Source: JAUWOY01 sp034431315 (GTDB lineage: Bacteria; Chloroflexota; Anaerolineae; VGOG01). From it: a stretch of DNA of 50,935 bases. A program made the translations under genes and the position numbers. The notes beneath the pieces were generated by a model. That model did not search any database, was not told where the DNA came from, and was given only the letters and a program-made list of their open reading frames with translations. Positions 24,738 to 31,837 of the stretch are shown here, one piece after another. The first letter of the stretch is position 1, and every line of letters begins with the position of its first letter. The stretch spans positions 1 through 50,935 of the forward strand of contig DAOUDK010000011.1 of assembly GCA_034431315.1 (NCBI GenBank). The letters run 5' to 3'.

Positions 24738-24778
24738 AAAAAACTACCCCGCCGGCACGGCCAGGTGAGGCGGGGTAG
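24738..24778 (-). terminator. Intrinsic terminator after the archaellin genes
   Basis: Minus strand: 10-bp stem (24769-24778 with 24744-24753, ctaccccgcc), 15-nt loop, then TTTTTT (24743-24738). It lies between the archaellin stop and the ribosome site of the ArlC/D/E-like gene. Partial read-through would give much archaellin mRNA and little motor mRNA. Confidence 0.88.
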
Positions 24779-24903
24779 CTGTCTGAGCTCGATGAGAGCT
24801 ACAAGACCAGGTATAGAACTTGTGGCTGGGGCCGTGCCTTATTTATCTTGCTTGGCCTGAGGCTCAAGGCCTCAAGTGATGCTTTAATTTAAGATGATAA
24901 AGC

Positions 24904-24943
24904 GAGCGGTTCGACCGAACTTCACAGCCCAGCCGAACCGCTC
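24904..24943. repeat. 10-bp inverted repeat after archaellin 1
   Basis: Arms 24904-24913 (gagcggttcg) and 24934-24943, 20-nt interior, 60 nt past the archaellin stop. Likely a second 3' hairpin protecting the archaellin mRNA; no T-run. The remainder of 24779-25002 holds no gene. Confidence 0.6.
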
Positions 24944-25002
24944 AGTCGGGACTGGAGGAGCTCAACTCCCCCATTTCAGTGGCCTTGATCCACCGCGCCC
25001 CT

Positions 25003-25632
25003 CTAGTGGAGGTCTACTATCTTGTCAATGTAAGCTGGCGTTGTCCTCTTAATGACGAGGACGCCGCCCGTCTCGGGCTTGACCTCGATGTAGAATATCG
25101 TGTTGATAGTGAGACTAGTCGTGACGCCGCCGCTGACCGACACGGGGACGGTTATCTCGAATATCTCCCCTGCTTCCAGGAGGTCATCGAGATCGTCGTT
25201 CCCCTGGGCTTCCTTCGTCCAAGCCAGGTCCGCATAGATGTTGTTCTTGTCACGGTAGCCAATCACCACCTTATGTTTGCTACCGCTGCCAGGGACCCCA
25301 CTAGTAACATTAGTGGGCTCGGTAAAGTCTACGGGCTGCCCACCTGCCACGTTGGCCACACTGAAGATCACGTAGGAGATTCTTCCATCAAGGGCGGTGG
25401 CGTTGGTAACGCCAAGCGCTATGACGCTGCCCATGACTTCCATTGATCCTGAGACCTCGGCCAGGCCAGCGTAGACTGCCTCCTTGCCCCTATCGGCCGA
25501 AAACACACCTGCGGAGAGTACGGTGAAGGCGAAGACAGCGGCTACCACGACGAACGCAATCAGGATAATGGCTGTCTCTAACCCAGTGATGCCCCCTTCA
25601 CCTCTTAAAAACTTCTTCAGTTTGCTGATCAT
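25003..25632 (-). CDS. arlB: Archaellin 1 (filament subunit)
   Basis: 209 residues. Class III signal peptide: basic MISKLKKFLRGEGG, cut expected after G14, then a hydrophobic helix with Glu at +5 (ITGLETAIILIAFVVVAAVF), followed by 'LSAGVFSADRGKEAVYAGL', the archaellin N-terminal hallmark. The beta-rich outer domain runs from about 65 to 209, ending in 'KPETGGVLVIKRTTPAYI'. AGGAGGT stands ahead of the ATG. The first 60 residues and the leader are nearly identical to archaellin 2; the outer domains differ in loops. It is followed by hairpins and a terminator. Confidence 0.95.
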   Translation of the reverse strand: MISKLKKFLRGEGGITGLETAIILIAFVVVAAVFAFTVLSAGVFSADRGKEAVYAGLAEVSGSMEVMGSVIALGVTNATALDGRISYVIFSVANVAGGQPVDFTEPTNVTSGVPGSGSKHKVVIGYRDKNNIYADLAWTKEAQGNDDLDDLLEAGEIFEITVPVSVSGGVTTSLTINTIFYIEVKPETGGVLVIKRTTPAYIDKIVDLH

Positions 25633-25752
25633 TTGTTTACCTCCTTTTTTTATTTTTGTTTTTTGGTTTGATCAGTCTTTTGTTTCGATCTACACTACCA
25701 ATCCGCGCGTACAAGTTTTTTTCTTCAGCGGCCTTGGACCCACCGGGCCCCT

Positions 25753-26370
25753 CTAGTGGAGATCATTTACATTGTCGATGTTAGCTGGCGTTGTCCTCTC
25801 AATGACGATGACGCCGCCCGTCTCGGGCTTGAGCTCGATAACGAATGACTCGTTGGTACTTAGGCCAGCATCGGCGCCGGTTTTCTTCAAGGGGACGGTT
25901 ATCTCGAATATCTCCCCTGATTCCAGGAGGACATCGCCATCGTCGTTCCCCAGAGCTCTAAACGACCAGGCCAGATCCGTAAAGCGATTGGTCTTGTCAC
26001 GGTAGTCAATCACCACCTTGTGCTTGCTTTCGGGGCTGGCGACCCCAGAATCAGCAGCACTAGTGACCCTGGTAAAGTCTATGGGCTCCCCACCTGCCAC
26101 GTTGGCCAGACTGAAAATCACAGATGTGATAGTGTTAGCGGTCGCATTGCCCATGGCTATGACGCTGCCCATGACCTCCATTGATCCCGAGACCTCGGCC
26201 AGGCCAGCGTAGACTGCCTCCTTGCCCCTATCGGCCGAAAACACACCTGCGGATAGTACGGTGAAAGCGAAGACAGCGGCTACCACGACGAACGCGATCA
26301 GGATGATGGCTGTCTCCAACCCAGTGATGCCCCCTTCACCTCTTAGGAACTTCTTCAGTTTGCTGATCAT
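25753..26370 (-). CDS. arlB: Archaellin 2 (filament subunit, promoter-proximal)
   Basis: 205 residues with the same signal peptide and N-terminal helix as archaellin 1 (cut after G14) and the same ending 'KPETGGVIVIERTTPANI'. The outer domain differs at about residues 73-110 and 125-185. AAAGGAGGT precedes the ATG. It is the first gene behind the riboswitch leader. Recent duplication or gene conversion keeps the 5' halves alike in DNA, including about 60 bp upstream of each start. Two archaellins are common in archaea, one often being the main subunit and the other a base or minor subunit. Confidence 0.95.
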   Translation of the reverse strand: MISKLKKFLRGEGGITGLETAIILIAFVVVAAVFAFTVLSAGVFSADRGKEAVYAGLAEVSGSMEVMGSVIAMGNATANTITSVIFSLANVAGGEPIDFTRVTSAADSGVASPESKHKVVIDYRDKTNRFTDLAWSFRALGNDDGDVLLESGEIFEITVPLKKTGADAGLSTNESFVIELKPETGGVIVIERTTPANIDNVNDLH

Positions 26371-26463
26371 TTGTTTACCTCCTTTTTTTATTTTTGTTTT
26401 TTGGTTTGATCAGTCTTTTGTTTCGATCTACCCTTGAGCGTACAGTTTTGTCTTTTGTTTCTT

Positions 26464-26472
26464 CCTCCTTTC
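26464..26472 (-). promoter_or_regulatory. Remote Shine-Dalgarno-like site in the archaellin leader
   Basis: GAAAGGAGG lies about 93 nt upstream of the archaellin ATG with no start codon behind it. The same nonamer sits 90 nt ahead of the pilin ATG (42987). It equals the STAB-SD core known from Bacillus cry3A mRNA, where a bound 30S subunit protects the message. Confidence 0.6.
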
Positions 26473-26479
26473 TATAACT

Positions 26480-26523
26480 AAAAGCCTGCGGCTTCCGCCG
26501 AACCAGCGAAGCCCCAGGCTTTT
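26480..26523 (-). terminator. Riboswitch expression-platform terminator
   Basis: Minus strand: stem aaaagcctg (26515-26523) with its complement 26480-26488, extended inward by ggcttcgc/gcggaagcc with one bulge, followed by TTTTAGTT. A smaller hairpin (26528-26546, stem of 7 bp) lies between it and the aptamer. This is where ligand binding would decide read-through. Confidence 0.8.
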
Positions 26524-26556
26524 CACGATCGCCTCACGTAGGCGATGGTTATTCGG

Positions 26557-26651
26557 CCCGCTTCGGTAGCTCGGCAATCATAGCTCAAATCTGAGCTTTG
26601 GACCCGTAGCTTTGCGTCCCCACTTTTCAGGGGATTTGCCTTTTCGGCGGG
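26557..26651 (-). ncRNA. c-di-GMP-I riboswitch aptamer (GEMM)
   Basis: Read on the minus strand: P1 arms cccgc (26651-26647) and gcggg (26561-26557); the GGCAAA core (26640-26635); P2 with a GAAA-containing loop; the invariant GGGACGCAAAGC; then CTACGGGTC and, at the 3' side, GCCGAGCTACCGA. All are GEMM-I hallmarks. The base ahead of GCAAA is G, as in c-di-GMP binders, not A as in the 3',3'-cGAMP variants. It stands between the promoter and the archaellin genes, so a bacterial second messenger controls an archaeal-type filament. Whether ligand turns the gene on or off cannot be read from the sequence. Confidence 0.95.
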
Positions 26652-26685
26652 TTTGGTTCACGATCTTCGATCTTTAAGCGTCCTA

Positions 26686-26751
26686 ATTATACCAAACTTT
26701 TGTGAATCTATGGGTGAAAGTAGCGTGAATTTTTGATAAAGAAAGCGTGAA
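26686..26751 (-). promoter_or_regulatory. Archaellin promoter with phased TTCACGC heptamers
   Basis: Perfect -10 TATAAT (26691-26686). Heptamers on the minus strand: TTCACGC at 26751-26745, TTCACGC at 26729-26723, TTCACCC at 26718-26712 (spacing 22 and 11 bp), and a weak TTCACAA at 26706-26700. TTCACCC ends 20 nt before the -10 box, where a -35 box would be, and there is no TTGACA. The layout equals that of both pilin promoters and points to an activator of the OmpR/PhoB type. Confidence 0.82.
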
Positions 26752-26804
26752 TTCCTTCTTGATTCTAACGTTTTCCGCTGTGTGAGAGATGACCACGGAT
26801 AGAA

Positions 26805-26882
26805 GAAATACACGATAACCGGGCCCTTGCGAGTTGAGAGGGCACGTTTCGTCTCAACCGCCTGCTTACCATCGTGTATTTC
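26805..26882. repeat. Nested inverted repeat between divergent operons
   Basis: Outer arms 26805-26816 (gaaatacacgat) and 26871-26882, inner arms 26833-26839 (gttgaga) and 26852-26858, all perfect. It lies between the archaellin promoter and the promoter of the plus-strand gene. Confidence 0.8.
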
Positions 26883-26915
26883 TGTCATCCGAGGTTCTCT
26901 GCATTTCGTCTACGG

Positions 26916-26944
26916 TTGCCTCTCTTCCCCAATTATGATATAAT
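26916..26944 (+). promoter_or_regulatory. Promoter of the O-antigen-ligase/TPR gene
   Basis: TTGCCT (26916-26921), 17-nt spacer, TATAAT (26939-26944), then GGAGGGG and ATG at 26961. The leader would be only about 10 nt. Confidence 0.8.
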
Positions 26945-26960
26945 CTCAGTGGAGGGGAAC

Positions 26961-29900
26961 ATGAAGATGCATTCAACCAAACTAAGCGCGTTCTGTGACA
27001 GGGTCATCGAGGTCGGCTGGCTGGTGGCGGTGATTGTCGCCCCGCTTTTCTTCAGCCTCTACTCCGACCGCAGCTTCCAGCCAGCTAAGCTCACCGTCCT
27101 GCGCCCCGTTGCGCTGGTGATGGCCGCCGTCTGGATGGTGAAGCTCATCGAAGAGCGGGCCAGCGGCAACGGTGGCCTGGGCTTCACCTGGCGCACACCA
27201 CTGGTGCTCCCCACTCTGTTCACGGTGGCGGTCTATCTGATCAGCACTGCTCTATCGGTCACACCCTGGATCAGCCTGGTCGGCTCCTACGAGCGGCTGC
27301 AGGGGACCTTCACCACCTTTTCCTACGTCGTCGTCTTCCTGATGATCCTGCAAGGGCTGCGCACCCGCGCCCAACTGGATCGGCTGGTCGCCGTCATCAT
27401 TGTCAACAGCCTGCCCATCGCCCTCTACGGCATCATCCAGCGCCACGGCCTCGACCCACTGCCCTGGAGCAGCGATCTGACGGGGCGCGTGGCGGCCAGT
27501 ATGGGCAACCCCATCTTCCTCTCCGCCTATCTCGTTATGATCTTTCCCCTCACCCTCGGCCGCGTGGTGGAGGGCTTTAGAGCCGTCCTGACCAGGGAGC
27601 AGGTCAACAGGGCCAACATCCTGCGCGCGGTGGGCTACGTGTTCATCGCCGCCGTGCAACTGCTGGCCATCTGGTACGCTCAAAGCCGCGGCCCCCTGCT
27701 CGCGCTTCTCGTCGGCCTCTTTTTCTTCTTCCTGCTGCTGGCCCTGGCGTGGCGGAGCAAATGGGGGGCGATTTCGGTCATCACGATCATCACCCTAATT
27801 GCCCTCCTGGTGGGCTTTATCGTCCTCGTCAGCGTCCCGGGCGGACCGCTGCAATCCCTTCAGAGTGCGACCGGGCTGGGGCGGCTGGGGCAGATATTCT
27901 CCTTCGCGCGTATTCTTTACTGGCAAGGCATGGTGGATCTGATCCTGCCCCACGAGCCTCTCCAGTACCCCGATGGCCACAGCGACCCCTTCAATCCCAT
28001 CCGGCCGCTGGTGGGCTATGGGCCCGAATCCATCCGTGTGGCCTACAACCGCTTCCATCCCCCTCTGCACTGGCGCTACGAACCGGGCTTAGTGGATCGT
28101 GCTCACAACGAAACCTTCGACGTGCTCGCCACCACTGGACTGTTAGGCCTGATCGCTTACCTGTTCCTGTTCTTGAGCATCTTCTACTACGGGCTCAAAT
28201 GGCTGGGGTTGCTGGAGACGAAAAGACAGCGAATGCAATTGCTGGGCCTGGTACTCGTATTTTCCCTCGCCGGCATCGCCTTCTCCTGGTGGCAGGTGGG
28301 TCTTCACTTCTTCGGCGTGGCTCTCAGCATAGGCATCGTCGCCGGGCTGGCCATCTACCTCACCACCGCCGCCCTCGTCTTCGCCATACGGATGCTTACT
28401 TCATCTGAAGAATCAAAAGAATCAGAGGAGGAATCAGAGGAAAAATCCACGCTGCCGCCCCTGCACGACCACCACTTTCTCCTCCTCTCCCTCCTGGTGG
28501 CTCTCGTGACCCACTTCGTCGAGATCAACTTCGGTATCGCCCTCGCTGCCACCCGCACCACCTTCTGGGCCTATGCCGGGCTTCTCGTAGTGGTGGGCCT
28601 GAACCTGGTTCGGGTACAGCCCGCTGCCCGGTCGGTGAAAAGGCGGCGCAGGACACGGCAGCAGAAAGGGGACGCTCAGTCGCCTCCTCCTTCTTCGCAG
28701 AGAACCCTCCCCGGCTGGCTGTGGCCCACGTTGGGCAGCGCGGTGGTGGGAGGGTTCATCCTGGGGACGCTGGCCTTCAGCTTCGTCTACAATCAAGAGG
28801 GGGTGAGCGACGCGAGGAACATCGCATGGCGCGCGCTCACCATCCTGCCCATGCAGGAAGGACGCACCTCGTATGGGATTTTGATCCTCGTGGTCCTGAC
28901 CTGGTTGGTGGCGGGCATCATCTTTCTCTCCGAGATGGCCAAGCGCGAGGGGTTCAAAAGGCGAGCTTCCAACTGGCTGCGGATCAGCCTGCTGTACCTG
29001 GCCGTCTCGCTTGGTTTCGGCTTGATCTTTGCCCTCTTGCTGGCCGGGCGTCTGGCCGCGTTGCTGGACACGCTCTCCGTCCCGCAAGCCATGCCGCAAG
29101 CCATACAGGGCGCGCTGCTGTTCGCCGACCGTCTGGCATCTCAGATAACCCTCTACTATGGCTTTGTCGCCTTCGTGCTCCTGGCCGGCGGGCTGGCTTT
29201 CCTTCTGGCACCGATGAAGGAGCGCAGGCTGCCCAGGACACCGGTCACGGTCTGGGGAGCGGCGGCGCTCATTCCGCTGCTGGTGTTGGCCGGCTACATC
29301 TCCGCGCGGTACAACCTGGCGCCCATCCAGGCCGACGTCGTCTACGAACAGGCCGCCCTCTACGACAACGAGGAGGAGTGGGAGGTGATGATCGCTCACT
29401 ATGAGCACGCGATCGAACTGGCCCCCCGCGAAGACTGGTACTATGTCTCGCTGGGTAGCAGCTACCAGGAAAAAGCGTCCAACATTGACGATCCCGCGGA
29501 ACAGGAAAGGTTGCTCCAGATGGCCGAACAGAGTTTTATTCAAGCGCGGGAGATCAACTCCCTTGAGATCGCCCACAGCACCAACCTGGCTCACTTGTAT
29601 CGCCAGTGGTATGATCTGGCGTCCGATCCGGCGCAGAAGGAGCGGTTGGGCCAGCAGGCCAACGCCAATTATGAGATTGCCACCACGTTGAGCCCTAACG
29701 ATGCTGTCCTGTGGAACACAAAGGGGAATTTCCACTCGCAGCTCGGCCAGTGGGAGGAAGCCGCCGAAGCGTACGAGCACGTGGTGGGGATATTTCCCCT
29801 TTCCCACGAGATCTGGCACACCCTGGGCTCCGTCTACGCCCAGTTAGGCCGCCTGGAGGAGGCCGTCGCCGCCCTCCAGGAGTCGCTGGAACTGGCGCCA

Positions 29901-30077
29901 GAAGCAGAGAACGCCTGGAACGCCCACATGGTCCTGGCCGGTCTTCATAGCCAACTGGGACGGCCAGAGGATGCACTTCCCCAAGCCCAAATGGCCTGGC
30001 AACTCGCCCCTGAGGAGCAAAAGCCCGCTCTTCAAGACCTGATCGCACAATTGCAAGAAGCGACGGAGGAACCATAG
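26961..30077 (+). CDS. O-antigen ligase/polymerase-like membrane protein with TPR domain
   Basis: 1038 residues from the ATG at 26961 (GGAGGGG six bases upstream); an in-frame ATG at 26874 lies before the promoter. The N-terminal 490 residues hold about 12 membrane helices with a Wzy_C/O-antigen ligase core: 'QRHGLDPLPW', 'GNPIFLSAYLVMIFPL', 'QSRGPLLALLVG', a large outer loop with 'GPESIRVAYNR' and 'DRAHNETFDVLATTGLLG'. More helices follow to about 810, then six TPR units to the end. Such proteins join or polymerise surface glycans, or attach glycans to pilins. A shorter paralogue is at 43715. Being next to two filament systems, glycosylation of archaellin or pilin is a fair guess, no more. 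Confidence 0.85.
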   Translation: MKMHSTKLSAFCDRVIEVGWLVAVIVAPLFFSLYSDRSFQPAKLTVLRPVALVMAAVWMVKLIEERASGNGGLGFTWRTPLVLPTLFTVAVYLISTALSVTPWISLVGSYERLQGTFTTFSYVVVFLMILQGLRTRAQLDRLVAVIIVNSLPIALYGIIQRHGLDPLPWSSDLTGRVAASMGNPIFLSAYLVMIFPLTLGRVVEGFRAVLTREQVNRANILRAVGYVFIAAVQLLAIWYAQSRGPLLALLVGLFFFFLLLALAWRSKWGAISVITIITLIALLVGFIVLVSVPGGPLQSLQSATGLGRLGQIFSFARILYWQGMVDLILPHEPLQYPDGHSDPFNPIRPLVGYGPESIRVAYNRFHPPLHWRYEPGLVDRAHNETFDVLATTGLLGLIAYLFLFLSIFYYGLKWLGLLETKRQRMQLLGLVLVFSLAGIAFSWWQVGLHFFGVALSIGIVAGLAIYLTTAALVFAIRMLTSSEESKESEEESEEKSTLPPLHDHHFLLLSLLVALVTHFVEINFGIALAATRTTFWAYAGLLVVVGLNLVRVQPAARSVKRRRRTRQQKGDAQSPPPSSQRTLPGWLWPTLGSAVVGGFILGTLAFSFVYNQEGVSDARNIAWRALTILPMQEGRTSYGILILVVLTWLVAGIIFLSEMAKREGFKRRASNWLRISLLYLAVSLGFGLIFALLLAGRLAALLDTLSVPQAMPQAIQGALLFADRLASQITLYYGFVAFVLLAGGLAFLLAPMKERRLPRTPVTVWGAAALIPLLVLAGYISARYNLAPIQADVVYEQAALYDNEEEWEVMIAHYEHAIELAPREDWYYVSLGSSYQEKASNIDDPAEQERLLQMAEQSFIQAREINSLEIAHSTNLAHLYRQWYDLASDPAQKERLGQQANANYEIATTLSPNDAVLWNTKGNFHSQLGQWEEAAEAYEHVVGIFPLSHEIWHTLGSVYAQLGRLEEAVAALQESLELAPEAENAWNAHMVLAGLHSQLGRPEDALPQAQMAWQLAPEEQKPALQDLIAQLQEATEEP

Positions 30078-30118
30078 CCGTGACCGCTTTGCCAAAAGTA
30101 AACTCAACTGTTCGGCAA

Positions 30119-30236
30119 GGTCTCCTGACCGCAGCCGACAAGCCGTTGGGCTCGGTCAGAGACCTCTCAACGGGGGCTCGGTCGGGAGACCTTCGCCCAA
30201 CGGAGAACTTAGACCTTCGCCCAACGGGGAACTTAG
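30119..30236. repeat. Inverted and direct repeats downstream of the ligase gene
   Basis: Inverted arms ggtctcctgaccg (30119-30131) and 30179-30191 with one mismatch; then two 24-bp direct repeats gaccttcgcccaacgg.gaacttag (30188-30212, 30212-30236). No gene in 30078-30336. Confidence 0.8.
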
Positions 30237-30258
30237 TTCTGGCTTGTCCAGGTTGGGG

Positions 30259-30290
30259 AAAATCGGCCTTTTTGCTATGAGGGCCGTTTT
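30259..30290 (+). terminator. Hairpin flanked by A-run and T-run
   Basis: aaaatcggcc (30259-30268) pairs with ggccgtttt (30282-30290) with one bulged base. It probably ends the ligase transcript and overlaps the next promoter. Confidence 0.6.
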
Positions 30291-30300
30291 ATGTTATAAT
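30272..30300 (+). promoter_or_regulatory. Promoter of the L,D-transpeptidase gene
   Basis: TTGCTA (30272-30277), 17-nt spacer, TATAAT (30295-30300), 36 nt ahead of the ATG. Confidence 0.78.
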
Positions 30301-30336
30301 TGAGTTGTCTACAGACCGAAACGAGCGGGGGAAGGG

Positions 30337-31767
30337 ATGTCTTCAGAAGATCGCCCTAGCGTTTCACTAACATCAGAGGAACTGCTCCAGCGGGGCATAG
30401 CAGCAGCGCGAGAGGAACGGCGCGGCGAGGCTCGCCGCTGTTTGCAGCAGGTTCTGGCCGTGGCCCCCCTTAGCGAAGAGGCCTGGCTCTGGCTGGCTAG
30501 AATCGCTACTAACCCGCGCTCTGCTTTGGCCTACTTCTCGCAGGTGCTAGACATCAATCCCCAAAACCAGCGGGCCAGGGACGGGTTCACCGCCGCTAGA
30601 GCTGAGTTGGCGGAAAAAGCTAAATCTCCTCCTGTTTCCTCAGCCACCGAGCGCGACTCCGCCTTTTCGTCGGCCCTCGCCAAGCTCTCTGCTTTCTTCA
30701 AGAGTAACCGCATTTTCTTCGGCTGGGTTGGGCTGGCTCTGCTGGCCTTATCTCTGGTAGCGAGCGGCTGGGCCACTGGCTTGGGCCAGGCAGCCTGGGA
30801 CCAGTGGATAGCCACCCCCACCCCGACACCCACTGCCACACCGGTGCCCACACCTACGCCCACCAACGAGCAGTTGATGGCCCCCCTCCGGTCAAAATTG
30901 CACCCCGCCTGGGAGAACCAGGCCTGGAGTTACGCCATCGAGTTGTTGGATCGGATCAGAGGCATTGACCCCGCCGAGGCCGAGGCCGAGGAAAAACTCT
31001 TTGCCGCCCACTTCAACTTTGCCACCCAGCTCGTGAAAGACAGTCAATTGGAAGAGGCCGTCACCCACTTCGAACAGGTGCTTCTGCTTCGTCCTGAGTA
31101 CTTCCCGGCCCAGGAGGCACGAGAGCTGGCTCTGACCTATATGCAGGGGTTGGAAAGCCACGGCCAGGGGAACTGGGCGGAGGCCATCGCCTATTTGGAG
31201 AAGGTATACCTGAGAGATTATAGCTACCAGGATGTAGGGTCTCTACTTTACGAGGCCCATTGGCGGCAAGGGGTGGTACTTCAAGAGGGCGGCCAACTGG
31301 CCGAAGCTCTCGCCGAATACCGACGGGCTTTGGACATCCGGCCTCATGGGATCGAGGCCAGGACCAGGCGAGCCGAATTGGCGGTGCTCCTGAAACGCAT
31401 TGAGGTTGACGTCTCAGCGCAGCGGCTCACTGCCTGGGATGGCGATAAGCTGGTCTACAGCTTCGTCGCCTCCACGGGAAAGTCCGGAACTCCCACCCGG
31501 TACGGGAGATTCAGCATCATAAGCAAGCTTCCTGAGGCTTATGGCAGCGCGTGGGACATAAGGATGCCCTATTGGATGGGCATCTATTGGGCTGGCGGCA
31601 GTGAGAACGGCATTCACGGCCTGCCCATTCTCAGCAGCGGCCAGACCCTGTGGTCGGGATACCTGGGCCAGCGGGTATCCTACGGCTGTGTCGTCCTGGA
31701 TACCTGGGCCGCCAGGCAACTGTACGATTGGGCCGCAGTCGGCACTGAAGTGATCATCCGCGAGTGA
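30337..31767 (+). CDS. TPR protein with L,D-transpeptidase (YkuD) domain
   Basis: 476 residues. A cytoplasmic N-terminal TPR pair (about 12-85), one membrane helix (about 128-150), a Thr/Pro linker (TPTPTPTATPVPTPTPT), a second TPR set outside (about 185-345) and a YkuD domain at the C-terminus with the catalytic pair H427 (GIHGLPI) and C451 (RVSYGCVVL). L,D-transpeptidases cross-link peptidoglycan or attach proteins to it. GGGGAAGGG precedes the ATG. A decayed copy of its first 25 codons is at 189. It heads the pilus cluster; a role in making wall gaps or anchors for the pilus is inference. Confidence 0.9.
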   Translation: MSSEDRPSVSLTSEELLQRGIAAAREERRGEARRCLQQVLAVAPLSEEAWLWLARIATNPRSALAYFSQVLDINPQNQRARDGFTAARAELAEKAKSPPVSSATERDSAFSSALAKLSAFFKSNRIFFGWVGLALLALSLVASGWATGLGQAAWDQWIATPTPTPTATPVPTPTPTNEQLMAPLRSKLHPAWENQAWSYAIELLDRIRGIDPAEAEAEEKLFAAHFNFATQLVKDSQLEEAVTHFEQVLLLRPEYFPAQEARELALTYMQGLESHGQGNWAEAIAYLEKVYLRDYSYQDVGSLLYEAHWRQGVVLQEGGQLAEALAEYRRALDIRPHGIEARTRRAELAVLLKRIEVDVSAQRLTAWDGDKLVYSFVASTGKSGTPTRYGRFSIISKLPEAYGSAWDIRMPYWMGIYWAGGSENGIHGLPILSSGQTLWSGYLGQRVSYGCVVLDTWAARQLYDWAAVGTEVIIRE

Positions 31768-31768
31768 T

Positions 31769-31797
31769 GTGACAAATTTGCAAAAGTGTGCTAAAAT
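31769..31797 (+). promoter_or_regulatory. Promoter ahead of the pilus cluster
   Basis: GTGACA (31769-31774), 17-nt spacer, extended -10 TGCTAAAAT ending at 31797, directly after the stop codon of the transpeptidase gene. Confidence 0.65.
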
Positions 31798-31837
31798 TAT
31801 TGCAAACTGATTATTTATGAAGGGGAGGTTAGCTCAA

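Noticed and set aside
26658..26888. 76-codon minus-strand frame in the archaellin control region
   Set aside because: It covers the promoter, the heptamers and the cruciform, with no ribosome site or family pattern.
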